From Alphaproteobacteria bacterium (GTDB lineage: Bacteria > Pseudomonadota > Alphaproteobacteria > SMXP01), in NCBI GenBank assembly GCA_028285305.1, contig JANQPV010000011.1, positions 1-64,000 of the forward strand: DNA of 64,000 bases, given 5' to 3'. The notes beneath the pieces are model-generated. The model searched no databases, was not told the origin of the DNA, and saw only the letters and a program-made list of their open reading frames with translations. A program made the translations under genes and the position numbers. Of the stretch, positions 44,352-52,274 are shown one piece after another (within the stretch, counting starts at the first letter, position 1; every line of letters starts with the position of its first letter).

Positions 44352-44660
44352 ATGACCAAAGATATCAGTGACGCCGACCAACAAGAGCTCGAAGCCGCCG
44401 CCTTCCGCCGTCTTGTCGACCATTTGCGGTCGCGGACCGACGTCCAGAACATTGCCCTTATGGATCTGGCGGGCTTTTGCCGGAATTGTCTCTCCAACTG
44501 GTACAAGGATGCCGCCCAAGAAAAGGGCATTGATTTGTCCAAAGAGGACGCCCGGGAAATCGTCTACGGCATGCCCTACGCCGATTGGAAGGCCAAGTAT
44601 CAAACCGAAGCAACGCCTGAACAATTGGCCGCCTTCGAGAAACACAAAGACGGACACTAG
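44352..44660 (+). CDS. DUF1244 family protein
   Basis: The 102-residue helical protein matches DUF1244 (SMc04008-like) along its whole length: AAAFRRLVDHLRSRTDVQNIALMDLAGFCRNCLSNWY, then DLSKEDAREIVYGMPYADWKAKYQ. The C-x2-C in FCRNCLSNW is a family mark and may bind a metal. Function is unknown. Conserved in Proteobacteria, often next to the DUF2312/gapR gene, as here (gapR starts 161 bases on). It was called by sequence pattern alone. Confidence 0.93.
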   Translation: MTKDISDADQQELEAAAFRRLVDHLRSRTDVQNIALMDLAGFCRNCLSNWYKDAAQEKGIDLSKEDAREIVYGMPYADWKAKYQTEATPEQLAAFEKHKDGH

Positions 44661-44821
44661 CCGCCGGCGTTACTTTCTGAGTTCGTATCGCGCCACGCAA
44701 AGATCCACAGGATTCATTTCTGTGGAGCACCTCGGGGCGAACTTTATGTCTGCTTGAGTGACAACCGCGCCTGCTTATATCATGGCATCAAGATCAGGAA
44801 CTTTTATTTGGAGCGGGGCGA

Positions 44822-45109
44822 ATGGCGCATACCGATTCACAGGCGGCAAACGGAGCCGCACAGACGGCGGAGAGCGCGACGATAGCCGTCGGCCAGCTGC
44901 GATCCTTCATTGAGCGGATCGAACGGTTGGAAGAAGAGAAAGCGGCTCTCGCGGAAGACATTCGCGAAGTCTACGCCGAGGCAAAAGGCAACGGATTCGA
45001 TACCAAAACCATGCGGCAAGTCATCAAGATCCGCAAAATGGAGAGCGCCGACCGTCAGGAGCAGGAGGCGCTCTTGAGTCTCTATTTGGAAGCTCTGGGG
45101 TTAAGTTGA
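44822..45109 (+). CDS. gapR: Nucleoid-associated protein GapR (DUF2312)
   Basis: The 95-residue protein shows the GapR signature: [50 protein letters not shown], ending in a helical tail [13 protein letters not shown]. GapR is a tetrameric coiled-coil DNA-binding protein that encircles overtwisted DNA ahead of replication forks and helps topoisomerases, known from Caulobacter and found across Alphaproteobacteria. A GGAGCGGGGCGA ribosome site precedes it. It is followed by a 500-base repeat-rich intergenic region. Confidence 0.95.
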   Translation: MAHTDSQAANGAAQTAESATIAVGQLRSFIERIERLEEEKAALAEDIREVYAEAKGNGFDTKTMRQVIKIRKMESADRQEQEALLSLYLEALGLS

Positions 45110-45175
45110 TCCCCCGCTATAGGGCGTCATTCGCTGACAAGCTCTTTGAAGCAATACCTTAGCTAGGGGCCCTGA

Positions 45176-45283
45176 ACGTCATCGCGAGCCGACCATTGGT
45201 CGGCGCCGCGATCTAGATCGAAAATCTCTGTCACCTGCCGCGCTGGATTGCGTCGTCGCGCGAAAGCGCTCCTCGCAATGACG
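45176..45283. repeat. Inverted pair of GTCATTGCGAG-type intergenic repeats (family 2)
   Basis: The left unit (45176-45216) begins ACGTCATCGCGAGCC with an inner hairpin CGACC-ATT-GGTCG and ends GCGATCTAG. The right unit (45243-45283) reads CTGGATTGC in front and ends GCAATGACG; reversed it starts CGTCATTGCGAGGAGC. They are two copies of one element in opposite orientation. A CGTCATTGCGAG...GCAATCCAG element of this type is widespread in bacterial intergenic DNA. Confidence 0.8.
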
Positions 45284-45323
45284 AAGCTCTTCCCTCGCGC
45301 GGGGCGGGCGATCTAAGACTCTA

Positions 45324-45530
45324 AGATCCCTGCTCTGCGCTCCGGCGGGGAAATCGCGAAGGTGTCAGACATTGCTATGAACTTCTGACACTTCCCCGGC
45401 AAGCGGACGAAGTCCGCGCAGACCGGGGATCCAGCCTTTGCGCGCATGAATTGCGTAGAGTGTACATTGCGATTGGAAGCACACTTCTGGATCCCCGTGT
45501 GTTCGCGATATTCGATCGCTCCGCGGGGAA
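45324..45530. repeat. Cluster of three family-1 palindromic repeats
   Basis: Unit one (45324-45353, reversed) runs AGATCCCTGC to GGCGGGGAAAT. Unit two (45392-45434) reads TTCCCCGG, inner GCGGAC-GAA-GTCCGC, CCGGGGATCCAG. Unit three (45487-45530) is reversed, CTGGATCCCCG to CGCGGGGAA. Units two and three face each other 52 bases apart and could fold into a long cruciform. The family also occurs at 37971-38078 and 39882-39985. Confidence 0.8.
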
Positions 45531-45613
45531 AAAACCAATGGACCGCCTGCTTTCGATACTTCGACGCGACATACCACCGCTTTGAGCGGAAGTTCACCAT
45601 ACGAGACGCCAAC

Positions 45614-46405
45614 TCACGACTCTCTCTCCGTAATCGGATGGAGATGATTGATCGGTCCGTGCCCGGCGCCAAAACCGGGGGCCGTTTCGATCGCCCGGCG
45701 CAGATAGCCGCGTGCGCGGCCAACAGCATCTTTCAGATCCAGCCCTTCGGCCAAGTGAACGGCGATGGCCGTTGCGAGTGTGCATCCCGTTCCATGGGTA
45801 TGCACCGTGTCGATTTTCACATCCTCAAACACATGGGTTTCTTCCGGCGTGGCCAGAACATCTGCGATATGATCGCCCGGGCCGTGCCCCCCCTTCAACA
45901 ACACGGCGCTGGGTCCCATGCTGAGCAACATCTCTGCGCTTTCGTGGGGGTCCGTGACAGGAGTACCTGTCAGCTTGAGCGCCTCGGGAAGGTTGGGTGT
46001 GATGAGCGCCGCAATCGGAAAAAGCTGTTCCGTCATCACCTCGATCGCATCCGCATCAAGCAGAACATCCCCGCTCGTCGACACCATCACCGGATCGAGA
46101 ACGATAGGGAGAGAGGTGGAAACCTCCTCAAGCGTCCGCACCACGGCGCGAATGATCGGTTCTGAGTGCAGCATACCGATCTTTATGGCATCCGCACCAA
46201 TATCGCTCAGCACTGCCCGGATTTGCGCCACCACCATGTCGGGCGAAACGGCCTCAACCCGCTCAACCTTCATGGTGTTCTGCGCCGTAAGCGCTGTGAT
46301 CGCCGTCGCCGCGTAAGCGCCGAGTGCCGATGCCGTTTTGATATCCGCCTGAATGCCGGCGCCGCCGCCGGAATCAGAGCCGGCTATGATCAGGACACGC
46401 TTCAA
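45614..46405 (-). CDS. thiD: Hydroxymethylpyrimidine/phosphomethylpyrimidine kinase ThiD
   Basis: The 263-residue ribokinase-fold enzyme starts RVLIIAGSDSGGGAGIQADIKTASALG, the family hallmark, and has LPIVLDPVMVSTSGDVLL, LITPNLPEA, VLLKGGHGPGD and the anion-hole motif HTHGTGCTLATAIAVHLAEG, where the Gly-Thr-Gly-Cys is catalytic. It phosphorylates HMP and HMP-P in thiamine synthesis. Its start follows the acyl-CoA ligase stop by four bases, so the two minus-strand genes may share a message although their functions differ. No other thi gene is seen. Confidence 0.96.
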   Translation of the reverse strand: MKRVLIIAGSDSGGGAGIQADIKTASALGAYAATAITALTAQNTMKVERVEAVSPDMVVAQIRAVLSDIGADAIKIGMLHSEPIIRAVVRTLEEVSTSLPIVLDPVMVSTSGDVLLDADAIEVMTEQLFPIAALITPNLPEALKLTGTPVTDPHESAEMLLSMGPSAVLLKGGHGPGDHIADVLATPEETHVFEDVKIDTVHTHGTGCTLATAIAVHLAEGLDLKDAVGRARGYLRRAIETAPGFGAGHGPINHLHPITERES

Positions 46406-46409
46406 ATAT

Positions 46410-48038
46410 CTAATTCCTGGTTAGACTGTCGTATTGGCCCGCGACAAAATTTTCTTGCAGTTTGAACTTTTGAATCTTACCCGAGCCCGTCAGCGGCCAG
46501 TCGTCCACAAACACCCAATAATGAGGTGTCTTTTGCGGTGACAGCCGAGCGCGGCAATGATCGACGAGGTCGAGCACCTCGGGCTTGGTCTCGCCCGTTC
46601 GCATGAAGCACGCCACTTGCTCCCCCCATTTCTGATCGGGAATACCGACGACGGCCACTTCGGAGATGTCGGAATGTTCGAGCATCGCGTTCTCGATTTC
46701 TGCCGGGAACAAATTCTCGCCGCCTCTGATTATCATTTCCTTAACCCGGCCCGTCACTTTGACATAACCACGTTCATCCATGGTTCCAAGGTCGCCCGTA
46801 TAGAGCCAGCCGTCGGTGTCGATTGTCTTTTCGGTCGCTTCTGGATTGTCGTTGTATTCCAGCATGATGCAGTATCCCCGGGCGCAAATCTCACCCACCT
46901 CACCGACGGGCGTCACCGCGTGGGTTTCAGGGTGGCGGATGGAGATCTCCGTGCACGGCAGAGGCTGGCCCACAGTTTCGGTTGCGTCTTCGAAACTGTC
47001 GATCAACCGGGTCTGCGTGATCACCGGCGAGGTCTCCGTCTGCCCATAAACGATTTCAAAACCGCAATCGAAAGTGGCAGTGACTTGCTTTACGATTTCC
47101 GGCGGCACCATGGATCCGCCCGACACGAACATTCGGATTGAGCTCACATCCCGCGGTGCGGACTGTTGAGTCTCCAGCATCCCGACCAGCATTGTAGGAA
47201 CGCCCAGACCGCAGGTCGCCCGTGTCTCTTCAATTACATTGAGGGCATTGTCCGGCAGGAACAGCTTCATCAGGACTTGCGTTGCCCGTCCTTGCACGCA
47301 GCCAAGTGTGGCGATGCCGCAGCCGGAGGTATGAAACATAGGCATGGGATTCAAATAAACATCATCCGGTCCGGCGCCCATCCGCGAAAACGTAAGGCGC
47401 CCATTGTTGGTGAGGCCTTTGTGGTGTAACACTGCACCTTTGGGAAAACCCGTCGTTCCTGACGTGTACTGAATTTGCACGGGATCCATGGGTGAAACAC
47501 TGGGCAAAGGCCTGTTCAAACTGGCTGTCGCGTGCAGGGAGGCCGGATCTTCCATATCCACCATTTCCCGAATGTTAGGCAGCTCTTGAAGCACGCCCTC
47601 CGCAATCGACCACATCGGGTTACCGCGGAAATCGCGCACCAGGAACAGACCAACGGAGCGGGATTGTTCGAGCACATATTTGAGCTCGCTCGCTTGATAG
47701 GAGGGATTGACGGTCACCAGCGTCAGCCCGGCGAGACCCGCGGCAAACTCCAAAATGATCCATTCCGGCGTGTTGGGACACCACACGGCAATGCGCTCGC
47801 CTTCCTCGTATCGGGTGCAGAGTGCATGAGCGAGTTTTTCAGCGTCGTCCAAGAGTTCTCGGAACGTCCAGCGTCGCGCCAGTTCGCCGCTTTCGATCAC
47901 TTCGATCAGTGCGGTTTTGTCCGGCGTCTCAGCGGCCGCATCGCGCAAGATGCCGCCGACCGTGGTCTCAAGTACTTCGTCATCTCCCTGAGCGGCGAAG
48001 TAGGACTCAGACAGATTCACTTCGTAGATTTTTGACAC
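46410..48038 (-). CDS. Acyl-CoA synthetase (AMP-dependent ligase)
   Basis: The 542-residue ANL-family ligase has the AMP-binding loop IQYTSGTTGFPKGAVLHHKGL, the A5 motif YGQTETSPVI, A7 TGDLGTMDERGYVKVTGRVKEMIIRGGENLFPAEIE (hinge and Lys-binding region) and a C-terminal GSGKIQKFKL with the catalytic Lys. It activates a carboxylic acid as acyl-AMP and transfers it to CoA; fatty-acid length cannot be told. It is divergent from the SDR gene at 48132 with about 90 bases between starts, and near two acyl-CoA-type enzymes, fitting a lipid-degradation neighbourhood. Confidence 0.92.
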   Translation of the reverse strand: MSKIYEVNLSESYFAAQGDDEVLETTVGGILRDAAAETPDKTALIEVIESGELARRWTFRELLDDAEKLAHALCTRYEEGERIAVWCPNTPEWIILEFAAGLAGLTLVTVNPSYQASELKYVLEQSRSVGLFLVRDFRGNPMWSIAEGVLQELPNIREMVDMEDPASLHATASLNRPLPSVSPMDPVQIQYTSGTTGFPKGAVLHHKGLTNNGRLTFSRMGAGPDDVYLNPMPMFHTSGCGIATLGCVQGRATQVLMKLFLPDNALNVIEETRATCGLGVPTMLVGMLETQQSAPRDVSSIRMFVSGGSMVPPEIVKQVTATFDCGFEIVYGQTETSPVITQTRLIDSFEDATETVGQPLPCTEISIRHPETHAVTPVGEVGEICARGYCIMLEYNDNPEATEKTIDTDGWLYTGDLGTMDERGYVKVTGRVKEMIIRGGENLFPAEIENAMLEHSDISEVAVVGIPDQKWGEQVACFMRTGETKPEVLDLVDHCRARLSPQKTPHYWVFVDDWPLTGSGKIQKFKLQENFVAGQYDSLTRN

Positions 48039-48131
48039 GTTCGTTCCCTCGACTTTTTCTTTTCAACGGCCTGATTGACTGTATTCTGCCTCAAAACCCC
48101 TATTCGGGAAAAGAGAGAACAGGAGGAACTT

Positions 48132-48947
48132 ATGGGTAGGCTGGACGGAAAAGTGGCTATTGTCACGGGCGGGGCATCCGGCATCGGCAAGGGCGCCGCC
48201 ATTGCGATGGCCGAAGAAGGGGCCGCAGTCATGGTCACCGATGTGGATGACCTCCAGGGCGAAGAAGTCGCGGCTGAAATCCAAAAGAATGGCGGTAAGG
48301 CCGCCTACCGCCACCAAGATACATCGGACGAAACCGCCTGGCCGGAAATCGTTGGCGCGACGGTGGCGGCGTTCGGCCCCCTTGCGGTCCTGGTCAACAA
48401 TGCGGGCATCGCCATCGGCGGGGCGATCGAGGACTTCTCCCTAGAGGACTGGCGCAAACAAAACGCTGTGAATCTCGACGGGGTCTTCATGGGCACAAGA
48501 GAGGCCATCCGCACGATGAAGACAACGGGCGGTGGCTCTATCATAAATGTTTCCTCCGTTGCCGGACTGAGAGGCTCGGCCGGCCTCGGCGGCTATTGCG
48601 CCTCCAAAGGGGGCGTGCGCCTCTTCTCGAAAGCCGCAGCGGTCGAGTGCGCGAGAGCCGGATACAAGATTCGCGTCAACTCCGTTCATCCCGGCATCAT
48701 CGACACCCCCATCTGGCAAAAGAGCGTGCAAGACGGCTGGGCGAACGACGAAGCCTTGGCGAACACCAATTTCGGCGTGCGCGACGGCGCCAATCAAATA
48801 GATGTTGACGCTCTGGCCGAAAGCGTACCGCTCGGCATCGCGGGCGTGCCCAAAGACATCGCCGACGGCATCGTCTTTTTGGCCTCGGACGAGTCCCGTT
48901 ATGTAACGGGAACGGAGCTTGTCATCGACGGCGGGGTTTCCGCCTGA
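48132..48947 (+). CDS. Short-chain dehydrogenase/reductase with intact active site
   Basis: From the ATG at 48132, preceded by AGGAGGAACTT, the product has 271 residues. The cofactor loop is VTGGASGIGKGAA, then VLVNNAGIAIGG, the catalytic Ser in NVSSVAGLRG and YCASKGGV supplying Tyr and Lys. The end VTGTELVIDGGVSA is typical of the classical SDR family. An acidic residue after the second strand (TDVDD) points to NAD rather than NADP. Its stop TGA overlaps the ATG of the hydrolase gene (TGATG), so both are translated together. Substrate unknown. Confidence 0.93.
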   Translation: MGRLDGKVAIVTGGASGIGKGAAIAMAEEGAAVMVTDVDDLQGEEVAAEIQKNGGKAAYRHQDTSDETAWPEIVGATVAAFGPLAVLVNNAGIAIGGAIEDFSLEDWRKQNAVNLDGVFMGTREAIRTMKTTGGGSIINVSSVAGLRGSAGLGGYCASKGGVRLFSKAAAVECARAGYKIRVNSVHPGIIDTPIWQKSVQDGWANDEALANTNFGVRDGANQIDVDALAESVPLGIAGVPKDIADGIVFLASDESRYVTGTELVIDGGVSA

Positions 48948-49717
48948 TGCTCCGTTGGCAAGATCACGGCGGCAACGGGCCGCCGCTTTTGCTCGTTCAC
49001 GGCATGCTCTCCAGCAGCGCCCAATGGCTTTACAATATTGAACCTTTGAAAGAGGTCGCCCGGCCCATCACTTTGGATCTCCTGGGCCACGGCAACTCGC
49101 CCGCGCCAACAGAGGCTAAGCCTTATATGCCGTCGTCCTATCTGGCGGAGTTCGAAACCATCCGTTCCACCATCGGGGCGGAGAGGTGGTTTGTCTGCGG
49201 ACAGTCTTTCGGTGCTACGTTAACCATTCGCTATGCGCTGGAGCGGCCTCGCGTCATAACGGGTCAGATCTTTACGAACTCCGCCTCGGCCTTGGCCCGC
49301 GGTGAGGACGCGAAACGCATGGTTGAGGGCGCTATCAAACAGGGTAGGGCCTTGATGGAGGGCAAAACAAAAGTGACCGACATGCCCATCCATCCCCTAC
49401 ACGCCAAGCGTCTCGACCCTTCCGCCCGCGAGAAACTCATCGAAGAGGCTGCCAAGGTGAACGTCGAAGCCCTCGGCCGCACGTTCGAGCATACGCTCGC
49501 CACCGCCAGCCAAGCAGACAGGTTTCACGAAACTTCCGTTCCCACTCTATTGGTCGTTGGCACAAAAGAAACACGCTTCGACGAGCACAGACGGTTCGCC
49601 GAAGAAGCGCTCCCCAGCCTTGAAGTTGTCGAAGTCGACGCCGGCCATGCCGTGAACATCGATGGAGCGGAGCCGTTTAATACGGCCGTGGCGGCGTTTA
49701 TACGGAAGTGGGGGTGA
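48947..49717 (+). CDS. Alpha/beta-fold hydrolase
   Basis: The 256-residue protein has the oxyanion region PLLLVHGMLSSSAQW, the nucleophile elbow VCGQSFGAT with catalytic Ser, an acid on LLVVGTKETRFDEH and catalytic His in EVDAGHAVNIDGAEPFN. This is a typical serine hydrolase of the alpha/beta fold; ester, lactone or epoxide substrates are possible. The lactone case is attractive because a Baeyer-Villiger type oxygenase lies in the window, but they are 32 kb apart. One-base overlap with the upstream SDR gene shows they form an operon. Confidence 0.9.
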   Translation: MLRWQDHGGNGPPLLLVHGMLSSSAQWLYNIEPLKEVARPITLDLLGHGNSPAPTEAKPYMPSSYLAEFETIRSTIGAERWFVCGQSFGATLTIRYALERPRVITGQIFTNSASALARGEDAKRMVEGAIKQGRALMEGKTKVTDMPIHPLHAKRLDPSAREKLIEEAAKVNVEALGRTFEHTLATASQADRFHETSVPTLLVVGTKETRFDEHRRFAEEALPSLEVVEVDAGHAVNIDGAEPFNTAVAAFIRKWG

Positions 49718-49740
49718 CCCAAACGAGCCACCCCTTTGGC

Positions 49741-50442
49741 CTACGCCGTCATATCGAACACCAACACTTCGGCATCATTGACGCCCGTCACGTCGACCGA
49801 TGTCACGTCCCGCAAGGCGAGGCCGTCACCGGCACTGAGCGGCGTACCATTGACGATCACCTCGCCCCGGGCGATCTGTACCCAGACATAGCGATTAGAG
49901 TCCACCTGTAAGCTCGCCATCTCGTCTTTGTCGAAGAGGCCCGCAAAAAGCCGTACATCCTGGTGAAGCTTGACGGATCCGTCGCTTCCGTCTGGAGAGG
50001 CCACCAGCCGGAATCGACCACGCTTTTCTTCATCGGCGAATGCTTTCTGCTCGTAGCCGGGCTCGATCCCGTCCTCGTCCGGAATGATCCAGATTTGGAG
50101 AAAATGCACCGGATCCTCTTGGGAGTGATTATACTCCGAGTGACGGATGCCGGATCCTGCAGACATGCGTTGGACTTCACCCGGACGAATGACCGACCCT
50201 GTGCCGATGGAGTCTTTGTGCTCCAGGGCGCCTTCCAGCACATAGGAGATGATCTCCATGTCCCGGTGCCCGTGGGTGTCGAAGCCCGTTCCGGGCTTCA
50301 CCCGGTCCTCATTGATGACCCGCAAGGGCCCGAAGCCCATATGGTTAGGATCCATGTAAGACCCAAAGGAAAACGTGTGCTTGGAATCGAGCCAGCCGAA
50401 ATTGGCGGCGCCGCGATCTTCACTTCTACGAACAGTAATCAT
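49741..50442 (-). CDS. Pirin family protein (bicupin)
   Basis: The 233-residue protein has the pirin pattern: RRSEDRGAANFGWLDSKHTFSFGSY, then NEDRVKPGTGFDTHGHRDMEIISYVLEGALEHKDS, whose His residues bind metal, and VQRMSAGSGIRHSEYN. Related YhhW/YhaK proteins act as quercetin 2,3-dioxygenases or redox-sensitive regulators. The C-terminal cupin (RGEVIVNGTPLSAGDGLAL) is complete. It is divergent from a LysR-type regulator gene, a pairing often seen for pirins, which suggests that this LysR protein controls it. Confidence 0.92.
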   Translation of the reverse strand: MITVRRSEDRGAANFGWLDSKHTFSFGSYMDPNHMGFGPLRVINEDRVKPGTGFDTHGHRDMEIISYVLEGALEHKDSIGTGSVIRPGEVQRMSAGSGIRHSEYNHSQEDPVHFLQIWIIPDEDGIEPGYEQKAFADEEKRGRFRLVASPDGSDGSVKLHQDVRLFAGLFDKDEMASLQVDSNRYVWVQIARGEVIVNGTPLSAGDGLALRDVTSVDVTGVNDAEVLVFDMTA

Positions 50443-50483
50443 GTCGATCCTCCTTAGTGGTCGAAACTCTCTTGAGTTCCAAC

Positions 50484-50511
50484 ATATTGGTTTCTATAAA
50501 AAAGACCATAT
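50484..50511. promoter_or_regulatory. Candidate LysR binding site between pirin and lysR genes
   Basis: ATATTGGT at 50484-50491 and ACCATAT at 50505-50511 form an imperfect inverted repeat separated by an AT-rich 13 bases, midway in the 113-base divergent promoter region. LysR proteins usually bind such interrupted dyads. The match is loose, and there is no experimental support. Confidence 0.3.
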
Positions 50512-50555
50512 TCGCGATTATGCGCACATTGGTTCCAAATCAGGGACAATAAAGA

Positions 50556-51467
50556 ATGGACAAATTCGCCGCCCTTTCGGCCTTTACGGAAGTTGTGGAT
50601 CAGCGCGGATTCGCCGCCGCCGCCCGAACCAAGGGGCTCTCCCGCTCCCAAGTCAACAAATTGGTCGCCAACTTGGAAGACCATTTAGGCGTTCAGCTCC
50701 TCAACCGGACCACCCGCTCGGTGGCGCCGACGCCCGCCGGCCAAGCCTTTTATGAGCGGGCCCGGGCTATCCTCAGCGACTTGGACGAGGCCGAAAGCGC
50801 TCTCCAGGACGATCAAGACGAGCCCCAAGGAGAACTGAAAATCAACGCGCCTATGAGTTTCGGCACGATGCATCTGGGTCCCGCGCTCACCGATTTCATG
50901 CTGCGATATCCCAAGATCCGCATTCAGCTGATCTTAAACGACAACTTTGTCGATCCGGTGATGGAGGGCTTCGATCTCACCGTGCGGATCGCGGAACCAT
51001 CCGAGACTCTCGCCCTCATCGAACACGAGATCGTCGAGGCCAAACGGGTGATCTGTGCCTCGCCAGAGTTTTTGAGAGATAAGGGGACCCCGGCCTCGCC
51101 CAAAGAGCTTGCCGACCTACCATGCCTTCACTACGGCAATTTACCAAGCGGCAACAGTTGGAAATTGGGGGGTCCCGACGGGGTCCATGATGTTCGTGTG
51201 AACGGTGTTCTGTGCTCTAACAATGCCGAGATCTTGCGCGACGCTGCGGTCAAGGGCATGGGCATCGCGCTCCTGCCTACCTTTATTGCTGGCGCCGAAC
51301 TTCAGGAAGGCCGCCTCGTTACCGTCCTCGCCGACTACAAACCGCCGCCCATTTCTTTGTGTCTTCTGTACACGCCCAATCGGCATCTCTCGGCGCGCAT
51401 CCGCTTGCTTGTCGAGTTCTTTTATGAGCGCTTCGGCGACCGGCCCTATTGGGACTTGGTTGAGTGA
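50556..51467 (+). CDS. LysR-type transcriptional regulator
   Basis: The 303-residue protein begins with the LysR helix-turn-helix (FTEVVDQRGFAAAARTKGLSRSQVNKLVANLEDHLGVQLLNRTTRSVAPTPAG), followed by a linker helix and the substrate-binding fold (ELKINAPMSFGTMHLGPALTDFMLRYPKIRIQLILND). The ligand is unknown. It is of the group that includes DhcR/YafC-like regulators. It is divergent from the pirin gene, whose transcription it probably controls. The end of the gene lies 82 bases before the GNAT gene on the same strand. Confidence 0.93.
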   Translation: MDKFAALSAFTEVVDQRGFAAAARTKGLSRSQVNKLVANLEDHLGVQLLNRTTRSVAPTPAGQAFYERARAILSDLDEAESALQDDQDEPQGELKINAPMSFGTMHLGPALTDFMLRYPKIRIQLILNDNFVDPVMEGFDLTVRIAEPSETLALIEHEIVEAKRVICASPEFLRDKGTPASPKELADLPCLHYGNLPSGNSWKLGGPDGVHDVRVNGVLCSNNAEILRDAAVKGMGIALLPTFIAGAELQEGRLVTVLADYKPPPISLCLLYTPNRHLSARIRLLVEFFYERFGDRPYWDLVE

Positions 51468-51549
51468 CACCGCCATACAAAAGGGCTTAGTGTAGGCGCA
51501 CCGCGGCCGGTGCCAAGGTGGGTGACAAAGATATGGGAAGGAAAGACAC

Positions 51550-52176
51550 ATGAGCCAACCAACAGCGAATGAACAGGGCCTTGGCATTCCCCAAAAACAG
51601 GATTTGGCCCATTCGGACAAGAAAGCCTCTATCGACAGTTTGTTATTGGCCTTTGCCGCCGATCCTGCGTTCCGGGCCATGTATCCGACCCCGGAAAAAT
51701 ATGTAGCGGGCTTTCCCGTCTTCACCGACGCGTTTGGCGGAGCCGCCTTCGATCACGGCACGGCCCACGCGTTGCCGGACTTTTCAGCTGTCGCCTTGTG
51801 GTTCCCACCGGGCGAGGCGCCGGACGACGGACCGATTGAAGAGGCGGTCGAGAAAACCGTGATCCTCGACCCCAAACCGCTGGAAGACACGATGGCGGTT
51901 CTTGAGCGCATGGGAGAAGTCCATGCCGCCCAACCGGAAAAGCATTGGTATCTCGCATTTCTCGGCGTCGAATCTGGCAAGCAAGGCCAAGGCTTAGGCT
52001 CCATACTGATGAAGGAATGCCTGTTGACCGTCGATGAGCAGCATATGCCCGCCTATCTTGAATCTTCAAACCCGCAGAACGTGCCGTTCTATGAGCGCCA
52101 CGGCTTTGAGATTTTGGAGACCATCGACATCGGCACCTTCCCGACGGTCACGCCCATGTTTCGTCCTGCACGGTAA
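51550..52176 (+). CDS. GNAT family N-acetyltransferase
   Basis: The 208-residue protein has the acetyl-CoA-binding core of GNAT enzymes: WYLAFLGVESGKQGQGLGSILMKECL, with Q-x-x-G-x-G loop, then PAYLESSNPQNVPFYERHGFEIL, the usual strand-helix end. The N-terminal half has an acidic, Pro-rich stretch (PPGEAPDDGPIEEA). The substrate is unknown. The gene is preceded by GGAAGGAAAG. It lies between the LysR gene and the sodium channel gene, both on the same strand. Confidence 0.92.
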   Translation: MSQPTANEQGLGIPQKQDLAHSDKKASIDSLLLAFAADPAFRAMYPTPEKYVAGFPVFTDAFGGAAFDHGTAHALPDFSAVALWFPPGEAPDDGPIEEAVEKTVILDPKPLEDTMAVLERMGEVHAAQPEKHWYLAFLGVESGKQGQGLGSILMKECLLTVDEQHMPAYLESSNPQNVPFYERHGFEILETIDIGTFPTVTPMFRPAR

Positions 52177-52235
52177 GGAGAGGGTTGCGTCACTCGGACA
52201 ACCCCTCCCTTCAAATGCTGCCACTTTTGTGATAC

Positions 52236-52259
52236 CGCACTGCGTCATTTCACAGTGCG
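52236..52259. other. Inverted repeat between the GNAT and sodium channel genes
   Basis: CGCACTG at 52236-52242 and CAGTGCG at 52253-52259 form a perfect seven-base dyad around a ten-base loop, ending 16 bases before the channel start. No T run follows, so it may be a weak terminator or an operator. Confidence 0.35.
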
Positions 52260-52274
52260 AGAGGCCGAGAGGAC

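Larger units (their letters stand above)
45110..45613. other. Repeat-rich intergenic region between gapR and thiD
   Basis: These 504 bases have no supported gene. At 45176-45283 an inverted pair of family-2 units and at 45324-45530 three family-1 units fill most of the space. The frames seen on both strands run through the repeats and are not coding. Both flanking genes end here (convergent), so the repeats lie in untranslated 3' regions. Confidence 0.7.

Noticed and set aside
45446..46165. Plus-strand frame through the repeats and thiD
   Set aside because: Antisense to thiD and built from repeat sequence; no coding signal.
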